Positions 1 to 10,205 of a stretch of DNA of 64,000 bases are shown piece by piece. A model generated the notes under the pieces. That model did not search any database, was not told the origin of the DNA, and saw nothing but the letters and a program-made list of their open reading frames with translations. Within the stretch, counting starts at the first letter, position 1, and each line of letters begins with the position of its first letter. Location of the stretch: positions 3,955,739-4,019,738 of the forward strand of contig NC_081144.1 of NCBI RefSeq assembly GCF_958295425.1, written 5' to 3'. The position numbers were made by a program, and so were the translations under genes. Origin of the DNA: Solea solea. Taxonomy: Eukaryota > Chordata > Actinopteri > Pleuronectiformes > Soleidae.

Positions 1-133
1 GAAACTGTCTAGACTGGCATCACAGATGCTGTCTGGATAACCTTTATCACTGGCAATATTCAAGGTAACATTGCTATACGCTATAATCATTGCTATACAA
101 CTCCTCCTACATTCAATCTGCTGCCCAGTCTCA

Positions 134-141
<8 letters not shown>

Positions 142-177
<36 letters not shown>
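142..177. repeat. CA microsatellite
   Basis: (CA)18 uninterrupted. Confidence 0.95.
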
Positions 178-178
<1 letters not shown>

Positions 179-727
179 CCAGTTACTCAACACATCGGTA
201 TAGTTAGAGGGAGCTGCAAATTATATTGAAATTATATATTTCTGATGAAAGTAAAAGGAGGTAGTTGGCTTGTCCAGGTGCTGCTTCTCACCCCACACAA
301 CAGCTGGAATTCTATGATATATGTTGTATAGATAATCAATGAATGAATGAGGAGATGGATGGATGGATGGAAAGTAGAAGTTCCACTTGAGAATCAGGGA
401 GCAATATAGACAAAACAGGCTACCGGGAATTTAACAATGGCACCTGCAAAGAACGATACCAGTTGGCCATCACACTGGTGTGCACTCTTTCGTATGTGCC
501 ACAATTTGTCATCTATTTTCAACATAATTTGCATTACTGACATCATGTGCTATTGAAGAAGACCTGAAACTAATGAGTAAGATCATTAACCCCTCAGGGA
601 AATGTTGACTGATGTTATAAATGAAGTGAGAATTAGACTCATTTCCCATTTTCACTGCTACTTCACATCCTACTCAAACTGGAAGACTGTGCCTTTATCC
701 AGTCTCATTGGAGATCCTTCACTCACT

Positions 728-1052
728 GGCCACTTTATAACACAGGACACTTAAAAAATGTAGCCCATCCACTTTAAAGTCCGACATGTTGTGCGTTCAT
801 AAACGGTCTTCTTCATATCTTGGTTGTAACGAGTGGTTATTTGAGTACATTGAGTCATTGTCCTCTGACCTCTGGCATCAATAAGGCGTTTTCTCTCAGA
901 GAACTGCTGTTCCCTGGATATCTTGTCTTTTCTTGGACCATCCTTTGAAAACTGAGATGGTCGTGTGTGAAAATCATACTCGATCATCACTCTACGTTCG
1001 ACACATCAGGTCTACATGGCCTGATGTGTCGAACGTACCTAATAAAGTGGCC
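728..1052 (-). mobile_element. Internally deleted Tc1-type transposon
   Basis: GGCCACTTTATA at 728 and ATAAAGTGGCC at 1042-1052 are the inverted ends. In between, the minus strand reads a recognisable transposase piece (QITTRYNQDMKKTVYERTT, then TLKWMGY) of the DNA-binding region of a vertebrate Tc1-like element. The catalytic DDE region is absent, so it is dead. An 18-bp perfect foldback (993-1037) sits at the right side. Confidence 0.75.
993..1037. repeat. Perfect 18-bp foldback
   Basis: Arms 993-1010 and 1020-1037 (TACGTTCGACACATCAGG and its complement), 9-nt loop. Located inside the right end of a Tc1 remnant. Confidence 0.9.
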
Positions 1053-1084
1053 AAAAAGTTGTGATTTGCTGTGTGATTTCGATA

Positions 1085-1420
1085 CGAGGCTGCACGGTGA
1101 TGTGGTGATTTGCACTGAGGCCTCGCAGCAAGAAGGTCCCTGATTTAAATCTCCCTTCAGCCGAGTTCTCTCTGTGTGGAGTTTTGCACGTTCCCCCGAT
1201 GTGTGCGTGGGTTTTTCTCCTCGTATGCTCGTACTCTCCCTCCCACCGTCATCAGACGTGCAGATTGGAAAATCTAAATTGACCAAAAGGTGTGAATGTA
1301 GGTGTGAATGTTTCTGCGTCTCTGTATGCTGGCCCTGCGATGGTTCTGGTTGACCAGGGTGAACTCCTGCTTTGGCCAACTGTCAGCTTGGATTAGCTCC
1401 AGCTCATTGCCACGCGACTA
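1085..1420 (-). repeat. Copy of abundant teleost dispersed repeat
   Basis: Reverse-oriented, near full-length but diverged copy. Recognisable blocks are GTGTGGAGTTTTGCACG, GTGTGCGTGGGTTTTTCTCC and CTGGCCCTGCGATGG, equivalent to GAGAACATGCAAACTCC and AGAAAACCCACACACAC in the copy at 29865. Family name not assigned. Confidence 0.6.
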
Positions 1421-2614
1421 GAAGAATAGATAATTTGCAGAATGAAAAAAAGAAATAAAAGGAAATGGCAAGCGCTTCAATGCTACAAGGTCATACACGT
1501 CCACACTATATAGACACTATAGGCTACAGGATGTCTCAGATGTTACACTTTTTATACAGTGATATTGATACTGTGCCATATATATTGTTTTGTCCACGGT
1601 GGGTACAAGGCAGCAGATTTACTTGCATGTGCTCGAGCAGCCAGAAAGACGAGCCCGGCTGAGGGAAAAAGAAAACAAATAATAAATAAAACTGTGGGTG
1701 TAGGTAGTGGGTGGCAAGGTTGAAAGGTTGTTCACCCCTATTGTAAATAAAGTGTGGAGGAGGAGGAGGAGGAGGAAGAGAGCATACTGCTTGATTATAC
1801 ATAAATGTTAGCGAGTCAAGGCTAAAGAAAACCGATCCACGTTGAACACAAAGAGAAGAAAAGACTCTGGACAGTTTGTGTGTCTCCATTCGAAAACATC
1901 CGCGCTGTATTTTCACATACGGAAAAGATTGTACACTTTCCTCTCACGGGACATCCCAGCTGACAAGTGTGTCTGTCACTTTAACGTGCTCCGACATGGT
2001 GTCAACTGTATTCAAACACCTGCCTCTGTTAAGGATTATTTATCAGTCCTTTGGCTGAGCTCCCAAGCCAATTCATACTGTATACGTCTCCAAGTGTCGG
2101 AGTGCTGATCTGGGAACAGTCGTCAAGCAGGATAACTCCATGTTGAATTTTGTGCAGTGCAATTTAGTCTGTGATTGCATCCTGGTTGATGCACAACAAA
2201 GCAGGTGGATTGTTTTAACATTATTGAATAATTCTTAAGTAAAACACTTGAAAATTGCATTTTACCCCCAAAAAAGAAAAGTCTTCCATGACTCACATAT
2301 GTGGGTCTGTGGGGAATGACAGTAAATCCAGAAGGAACTTTTCCAGTGGCCCTTTTTCCAACAACTCCACAAAGAGGTGGACCTCTCTGCTCAAAAGTTT
2401 GGGTTCGTTTGTCAGTAAATAAATTGCCCTCTCACTAAATGCATTCATGAGGCGACGTATGCAGGAGGAAGAGCTGCTGCTAATGGTGACAGCAGATGTA
2501 TAAAGTTAATTAAAATCAGCGCGCTATCAGCTTTAATTCATCTCTTGACACATGGCAGATGTGCATATTTTGCTTGACTCGTCAGCTCACAGGAAAATTA
2601 AAAGGTTGCACCTT

Positions 2615-2965
2615 TCTGACTGCTTGTTTATGCAAATAGCGAAGCAGCCAATCACGTGGCAGCTACCTCATTTAGACACATGGTCAAGACGGCCCTACTG
2701 AAGATCAAAACTGAGCATCAGCATGAGGAAGAAAGGAGATGAACTGGAGGTGAATGACTCTGAACGGAACTACAGTATGTCGCCTTGTTGACGCCAGAGT
2801 TCAGAGGAGAATGACCACACTGGTCCAGAATGAATCACAACAGAAAATAACTTAGCTTTTTACCAACCAAGGTACACAGGAGATTTCTGAATGCACAAAA
2901 CATCACGCCTTGAAGCAAAAGGCAGAAGAGCACACATGCCACTTTATGGCCAGTGAGAGCACATT
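2615..2965 (+). mobile_element. Fossil Tc1-type transposon, 5' half
   Basis: Same family as 728-1052, opposite orientation. The region matches the usual leader of this element (GCTTGTTTATGCAAATAG, AGCCAATCACGTGGCAGC, GTCAAGACGGCCCTACTGAA, CTGAGCATCAGCATG), followed by decayed transposase sequence (TTGTTGACGCCAGAG, GAGGAGAATGACC) and a CCACTTTATGG-like end near 2940. Heavily mutated. Confidence 0.65.
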
Positions 2966-3025
2966 TCTGTGTTAAAGTGTAAAAAAATACACAGTGGTAA
3001 GCGACAGTGAAAATGATGATCTCTT

Positions 3026-3026
3026 A

Positions 3027-3067
<41 letters not shown>
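3026..3067. repeat. CT/AC compound microsatellite
   Basis: A CT run followed by about 13 AC units. Confidence 0.9.
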
Positions 3068-3074
<7 letters not shown>

Positions 3075-3210
3075 CTCACGCACACACATCCTGCAATGAG
3101 CTGGTGAGTGTTTCCTCGTTCTCTGAGACTCTCAAGAGGAACTATAAATGAGTTGGTGTGGTGCACCCTCCAGCACCTCCTTATCTGTATCAAACACACA
3201 ATAAATGTCA

Positions 3211-3236
3211 GTGGGGTGGGGTGGGGTGGGGTGGGG
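3211..3236 (+). repeat. GTGGG repeat with G-quadruplex pattern
   Basis: Five runs of four G separated by single T, the pattern of a very stable intramolecular quadruplex. Confidence 0.85.
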
Positions 3237-3489
3237 AAGACGAGGAATAAACGCATCATATACAGCACAAGCCCTTGACACAAAAGCATAGATTCCTAAA
3301 TGATCCCGCACAAGAGTGTCGTCTCTGCATGAATGTACACTTCACTAAGTTTGTCTCTTTCACTTTCAGTCGCCCCTCCCCACCCACACTCTGTCTTTCC
3401 CTCTCACTTATCTGTCTGTTTGTGAGCACACACTCAGCGTGGGTGAGAGTGCTAGAGTAGAGTATATGACTGTCAACACAAGGTGCAGG

Positions 3490-3491
<2 letters not shown>

Positions 3492-3522
<31 letters not shown>
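3492..3522. repeat. GT microsatellite
   Basis: About 15 GT units. A second run lies at 3688-3711. Confidence 0.95.
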
Positions 3523-3526
<4 letters not shown>

Positions 3527-5149
3527 GTGCTGAAAGTGGTGAGGCACATCAGGGTGTGATGAAGAGCTGTGATAATGACAGGCCATACATTATATAACAT
3601 TCAGATTGCATAAGGATTAAGGATAATTTTAGGTCCAGATATCGAGGATGTATAAGTATTTTCCTCTCGTGGGCACGCTGCCTCTAAGTGTGTGTGTGTG
3701 TGTGTGTGTGTAAAAATGTTCTAAAGTGTCCTGATTACTTGAGCAGCGTGTGGGTGTCAGTAAACTAAAGTGTATTATGTGTTTGTAAGAAGGGGGCACG
3801 AATGTTTTCGGATTTCTTTCATAGCTATCTGCATATCAAAACAAGTACGTGGGAATGTTGGCACGTTTGTGTACAGTGTGCATAAGGGTGTCTTTATTTT
3901 GTGAGCTCCCACTCATTATCACTTTTAGACTTCACAGAGATCCACTCGGAGAAGACGAGGGAGCCAAGTCTCCTTACTGAGTGAAAACCTGGTAACTTCC
4001 AGTTTTTTGGTGATTTTGCTCACAATGGAAGAGCACGTGCTCCTTCGTAGAATTTAGAATTCTCTCTCACGCAGCTACTCAGTTACAGGGCTAATGGTCC
4101 AATAGGATGCGTTGTATGGAGTCACAGAAGTGATGCAGAGCAGATCGAGTCCTCCTCTGTGCACTACGCTCCTTGCATGAGTGTGCCCCTGTAAAAATAG
4201 ACCTCTTAAAGGGCCAGCAACCACTCAACCTTCTCCCACAAGAGGCCTGTTCTGCTCTTGAGGGTGACAGGACTCTAAGCAGCACGGGATGAGAGAACAC
4301 GCTGTATTTCTCATTCAGCCCACAGAGACAAGACAAGGTGTTATTCCCCTCCCCACCCCCACCCATCATCATTCACAAGGGCACATCTCTGGTACAGAGT
4401 GAGAAAGGAAAGTAAAATAGAGGCTCTAATCTTGTTTCAAACAAAAAAGTACTGGTAACAAAGGAGATCAGGGTTTTGAAGCCACCTCACTACAACTATA
4501 GCTCCACGACAACATGAAAAAACTGATTTTGAGATATATATAAATCAAAGTTGTTGCACTAACACACTCAGATAATGTGGTTTGGAACAGAACCAAACTG
4601 GTCCAGAGACATATGTACATAGATGCCACATTTGACTGCAGGAAAATTAGGCCGTCAATGTCACCGCCATGTTAGGATTGGCATTGAGAGCGAGAAGGAT
4701 CCGTTACTGCTGTGCTGCTCGGGACTGTACACATCGCTTTTCAAACAAGACCCTGACGAATTAGTAGCCTCCTGCACAATTTCCATACGAATTAAACATA
4801 AATCCTTAGATATAAAATGGATTGATCCATTAAATGTCAACATTAGTGTGTTTTATTGTGAAAAACCACAGTTTCCATGTCTGCTTGTATAGTTTTACAG
4901 GGCAGACTTGCCCATACCAAGACGAGGGATGTGCTGACGTATCACTGAAATGGGTAATGTGGCGTCTCCCTAAATTTGTCTGCAATCTGCTCATGTTCCA
5001 CAGTTCCCGCCCCTAAGTTATGAACCTAGAAGTAATAGAAGTGGTACGCAGCAGAGGACGTTTCGCAATCCTGTCACGCAACAGTCAAAACAAAACAGCA
5101 GCACATTGGCAGGAAGCCGTGCTGTTTGCTTGTTCTCCATGGTGTTTCC

Positions 5150-5222
5150 CCCCCGCCTTTCGCCCTATGTCAGCTGGGATTGGCACCAGCGACCCTCATG
5201 TGGAGGACACAAGCGGTTGAAG
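5150..5222 (-). repeat. Partial copy of the same dispersed repeat
   Basis: CAGCTGGGATTGGCACCAGC then GACCCTCATGTGGAGGA is the reverse complement of the block at 10556-10600. Confidence 0.6.
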
Positions 5223-6954
5223 GTGAAGGATATTTCAAAACACTCGGGCTCAAGCAGAGGGAGAGCATTTTACCCAATCCCCAAAGAGTTGGATCACTGC
5301 TAAAAAAAAAATCACTCGAAATGAGCCTAGAAGACAGAGCCGTGAGAACCCACAGGCAACATGTACTGTATTATATCTTTTCAATGCTTTCATTTTGAGG
5401 TCTGAGCATTCTCCGGGAGTACGATACGGGAAAGTTTTTTCAGAAAAGATGTCAGGACACTGCAGACGTGGAAAAATGTCCACTCCAGGTTTTTCCACAC
5501 TTGTAAAAAAGCACCGTGGGAACACGATACGGGTCAGTGATACGTTGCTTGATCTCCCTAGATTTAAAGTGTGCAGTTAAACTCTGATCGCAGGAGACCA
5601 GACCTGGTTTGGTTCATTTTTGTAGAAGCCTTTCCTGCCTCTGTGGTAGTGTGGCAACATACAGAGACAATAATAAAGGATTGATGCTTTGTCAGCTGAG
5701 AGAATTAAATATTCAAAGTGAATAAAGTTGTTTTAGTCTGTAAGGCAATAGTTTAACTGGAAATCGCTGAAGCTTACGGGGGTATATCGCCACCTAGTGT
5801 AGTGGAGTGAGACACACTTCATTTAATAAATCAATTTCTCATATAATGTATAATTTATAACAGGACAAAGGACAGTAATCCAATCAACTGTACATGGAAA
5901 AATACTGACAGAGACACTGAGGGGAGGGGTTCCATGATTCAACAAGCAAGTAACAAATCCAACACTTTCAGCAGAAGAAGCACACTTTGTGATCACATAC
6001 TCAAAACAAGCTTTCCTATAGGTTGAGTAATTTGTCAGTGACTAAAGACTTCCTGTTGGCGCCGGGCAGATTGGCATCATAATTGAAACGGGCTAAGTAA
6101 ATTAAGTCGGCAAGCGGGGGATAAATGTTGTGCGTCTCCTATAGCTGAGATCTGTTTGTAAGTATTCCTGCGTGCAGCATATGGCTACATCGCTGCAGCA
6201 GAAGGACACGCCTGATGTAACAGAAATAGACGTACAGTAATCATAATTGTGTACGCTGGCATAGTGTTTCGACAGAACGGTGAGAAAGACGGTGGGAAAC
6301 GGAAAAACAGAACCGCAGACGCAGCTCTAAACGGGTGGAGAAAGAGACACACACACACACACACGTAAAATCAGAGACTGTGGAGAGTCAAAAAGTTCAA
6401 ATTTAACAAAAAAAAAAAGGAAGCTGACATGAGAGGTTGTTTCAGTAAACGGCGTGTCATTTATAACTGACTGAATATAGCACTAGTGGATTCAAATGCA
6501 TCTGCATCCCATGTTAGAATAAGATCTACCCCAGAGTTGCCCCAAACATCTGCACCTCCTATTTTCTCTCTTCCGCTCCTCCTCCCTAATTCCATCTCCT
6601 TCCAAATTGTACCCGACTCATCTAACATATCCATTCATCCCAGTTTAAGCGGGCTCCTCCAGGGCCTCTGCCTATGTCTGGACCAGGGCTATTTAAGCCC
6701 ACTGCTCTAATTCTGAAAGTCCTGATCTGCTGTCAGGCTGAGTAATGGACCTACACCTCTCCGTCTCCACCCCTCTCTTTTTCTGTCCGTCTCACACGTT
6801 CATTCTCTCCGGATCAGTCACACTTTCCCTCTCGTTCACACTCTCTCTGTCATTCTCCTCAACACTCAGAAAATCACCCACACACACAGGTGCTGACTTA
6901 GATGAGTATACATTTGACAATCACACACACACACAGGTTTAAGCAGCCATCTGC

Positions 6955-6955
<1 letters not shown>

Positions 6956-6996
<41 letters not shown>
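6956..6996. repeat. CTAT tetranucleotide microsatellite
   Basis: About ten CTAT units, uninterrupted. Confidence 0.95.
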
Positions 6997-7488
6997 ACAC
7001 CAAATATATTTGAAGAATACTTCCCATCCATTAACTTAAATGTTATTTATTAAATAACGTGCATTAAACGAAGCTGTGATTCAATTAACAAACGTGTATA
7101 TTTTGGAAAAATGGCTGATTAACCTATTCAGAAATAATAGTAGGTGTTACAAAAATGGCAGCATAACTAATTTTGCTCTATTTATGAATCGGTTCATTCT
7201 AGTCACTCGTCCTAAAAATAAGTCTCTTAAGGTTTATACCAAAAAAGGTCCTGAAGATGTAGGAAAAAGAGTACACACACACACACACACACACACAGAG
7301 AGAGTACCTACAGCAACTCCTGAACTGGTTTTCCCCAGAGCACTCAATTCACACAGCACAGTCTGTTTATCCCTTCATTCAAAGTTGCCAACACACCTGC
7401 ACTCCCTCTCCCGCTCCCTCTCTAAACACACACACACACACACAGTGGTCACATACCTTGCTAGTGCCTTTGCGTGGCAGGTTCACTC

Positions 7489-7497
7489 ATTGGATCA

Positions 7498-7535
<38 letters not shown>

Positions 7536-7600
7536 CAGGAGCAGGAGGAGGAGGCTCATATATATATGATTATCCAGTTTGGAGAGTGTGGAGTCTCTTC
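7489..7600 (+). promoter_or_regulatory. dbndd2: Candidate distal core promoter of dbndd2
   Basis: An inverted CCAAT box (ATTGG, 7489-7493), a GCA trinucleotide run (7499-7531), a GGAGCA/GGAGGA stretch and a TATATATA box (7559-7566) follow each other in promoter-like order. Initiation would be expected near 7590, about 270 bp before the ATG at 7862. No expression data; inferred from spacing. Confidence 0.45.
7499..7531 (+). repeat. GCA trinucleotide repeat in dbndd2 promoter
   Basis: (GCA)11 between the ATTGG box and the TATA box; it continues into GGAGCA and GGAGGA units up to 7552. Confidence 0.92.
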
Positions 7601-7746
7601 CTCCTCTCTACTGCTCAGCCTTCCCTCCCATCATCATCCTCCTTCTTCTTCTTCTCACTCTCTAAATGCTTCTTTGCTCTCGTTACGTCCCTGAGAGTGT
7701 GCTCTCTTTCTCTCTACCCGGCTTGCTTGATCTTTCCAACCCCCCT

Positions 7747-7800
7747 TCCTTCCTTCCTTCCTCCCTCCCTCCCTCCCTCCCTCCCTCCCTCTCTCTCTCC
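7747..7800. repeat. TTCC/CTCC pyrimidine tract
   Basis: TTCC units passing into CTCC units in the presumed 5' UTR of the distal dbndd2 transcript. A similar CT-rich tract is at 7930-7990. Confidence 0.85.
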
Positions 7801-7861
7801 CTCACTCTACAGTAGCTGACACACACCTTCTATCTCAGCCTCACAACTTCAACCTACAGCC

Positions 7862-7871
7862 ATGCCTTGCA
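7862..7871 (+). CDS. dbndd2: Ten-base first coding exon of dbndd2 (distal form)
   Basis: ATGCCTTGCA followed by GTAAGTC at 7872. It lies about 270 bp downstream of a clear CCAAT/TATA arrangement and just after a pyrimidine-rich leader. Phase 1 matches the acceptor at 34654. Because it codes for only three residues and a third of a fourth, coding evidence is nil; the case rests on promoter, donor and phase. Confidence 0.5.
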
Positions 7872-10162
7872 GTAAGTCTCTCTGACACACACAGTGACAC
7901 TTGATAACTTTTTTTTCCTTCCCTGCCTAATATGCCCTCTCTCTCTCCCTCTCCCTCTCTCTTTCTCTCTCTCTCTCCCCCTCTCTCTCACTGGGAGCGT
8001 ATAATTAGACAGAGCTCAGTGGTAATACAGTCAGGCTCATTGTAGGAGCCTTTGCATTGCTGCTCATGTTTGGCTGACGGCCCAGTGCCTTCACTCATTA
8101 ACCTCTCTTGAGCTGCAAACTAGACCAGCCCCACGGCTCAGGCTATTTGCTGCGCCACCTCAGCCTCTTAGACCCATCAGCCAATCCGGCGGCCCACAAG
8201 GGATGATGGGAAAGGTGTGCTCACTGCACTGCACTGTACTGTAGGTGAGAGCGCCGGACATTACGACCAACACGAGGTTATGACATACTGTAATATTCAC
8301 AGGAAGTGTGATGCCAGCTGGTCCAATCTGAAATACCTCAGATTTCATCACAGCATCACAAGTCACTTCCCGTTTAGGTTTAATCATTGGTTCATGACCT
8401 GCACGCAGTGAAGTGGCATCATGTGCTTTTTTTTTTTTTTTTTTCTTCCCTTCAAGGTTAAAAAGACACACATTGATCTTATTGTGAAACCACTGGGAGG
8501 TATGGGAATGTCCTGCGTCTGTGAGCCTCACTTCCCGTCATACGTGACCATGTATAAACCCTCCAGGGTGTGTGTGTGTGTGTGTGTGTGTGAGTGTCTT
8601 ATCTCGGTGAAACAGCAAGTGCACATAGGGAAAAAGCCTTGAGAGAGCGAAGTTGCAGCGAAATCACTTCCATTAAGTTTTGAACCATTATATTTGATTA
8701 AACCTAAGTGGTTGAATAGTGTCTGCATTAGCCTGTGCCTCTTTGTAATTAAAATAAATGAGCGCTTACATCTTATGCTTTAGAAAATGTGAAAATGTCT
8801 CTAATCACCAAAGATTGGTGAGAAAAAAATGGATCATTGTTTGTGAACGCAAAGTTTACAAGTCAAACTGAACTTAACATATATATATATATACTGTATA
8901 TAAAAAAAAACACTATTGCACTATGGGTATGTATTTTACACAGGAGAAGAAACTTAATATGAAGTCGAGGTTATTGCTGTTTTGTTTTGTGTGGTTTTAT
9001 TGTCAGAAAGCAAACAAACAATAGAACAAAAGGATTTCTGTCTGCATCTCTCGCTCTGGTTTAAACAACACAGGTGCATTCGTGTCCCTGACCACTCATC
9101 TTTCATAAGTAACTTGTGTGAAATACTAAAAAACACAAATAATCGCAACTTAACGAAGCAAAGCCATAGCTAAAATCAAATAGAAATAAATACTCACTAT
9201 CAAGAAGCTGATTATAAAAAACAAACTAAATACCAAAACAAACTAAATGGAACACGAAGAATTATGACTATTGTTTATAACGAGTTAACGATACAATGTG
9301 TTTTTTTATTATTCCCCGCACTATTTTCTTGACCTTTACACAATGTGCAAATAAACAAACTTTAATCTGGTTTATTGTCTCATTTGTCTTTAATGTAAAC
9401 AGTGAAACCTGAATAAATAAATATGTGTGTGAAACAGCTGACCTCACCATCATGTCATACATATGGAATGATTTCCTTTTTTTAAGATGAAAATAATAAA
9501 CTACGGTCACATTGTGAACATGCGATAAATCAGTATCACAGTTTTCTAATGTTCGGTGAAGTCATGCGACAGGTTTATGCCACTTATTCTATTAAAGCGG
9601 GCTTCGACCACAACAAGGACTCCATTGCGTGCGGTTACATTTATAGCTTAGGTTTTTTTTTAAATCTCATAATTGCTCTGTCTGCGGTTCACTATTCTGT
9701 GCTTTCACCGGCAACGTCGTGCTCAACTCTAACGCTGAAGACGAAGAGAGGCCCTTTCAACCAAACAGATTAAAGCTAAAGTACATCGCCGCATCATAAC
9801 CTTCATAGATCATATTCTCTTTAAATCAGCACAGTGATAGTCGGAGCTATTGTAAGCCATTAGGTCAGCCTTTAAATGTTGAGTCATCTCCGACATAAGC
9901 TTTGAATATCCTCTGATACTTCAGAGCCTGTTTATGGGCATAAAAGGTCTAGACTGTGTGTTTGAAGAAATATATTTTAAATCATTTATATAAACTTTTA
10001 TTTGCCTCAATTAATGTGCAACACAGGTTATCACGGATTTCATGTCAAGGAAGTCTTATCTGTTGAAAGTTTCTGTTTGACTGGAGTAGGAGGGAGATAG
10101 TGATCAAACACCCAGAGAGGACGGGAGGGTGTGACTACAGCATGTATCAAGAGATCACATGG

Positions 10163-10205
<43 letters not shown>

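Larger units (their letters stand above)
1053..7488. other. Intergenic, repeat-rich, no gene seen
   Basis: Apart from the listed Tc1 fossil, dispersed repeats and microsatellites, I see no coding exon: the open frames here are short, low in complexity or run through CA/GT repeats. The sequence before 728 is likewise without a gene. Confidence 0.6.

Noticed and set aside
2618..2720. Enhancer-like cluster (octamer ATGCAAAT, CACGTG E-box, TTAATTAA nearby)
   Set aside because: The sequence is the standard leader of a Tc1-type transposon, so the motifs are explained by the element.
7076..7819. 247-aa open frame
   Set aside because: Runs through CA, GCA and TTCC microsatellites and the dbndd2 promoter; composition is low-complexity and no domain is visible.
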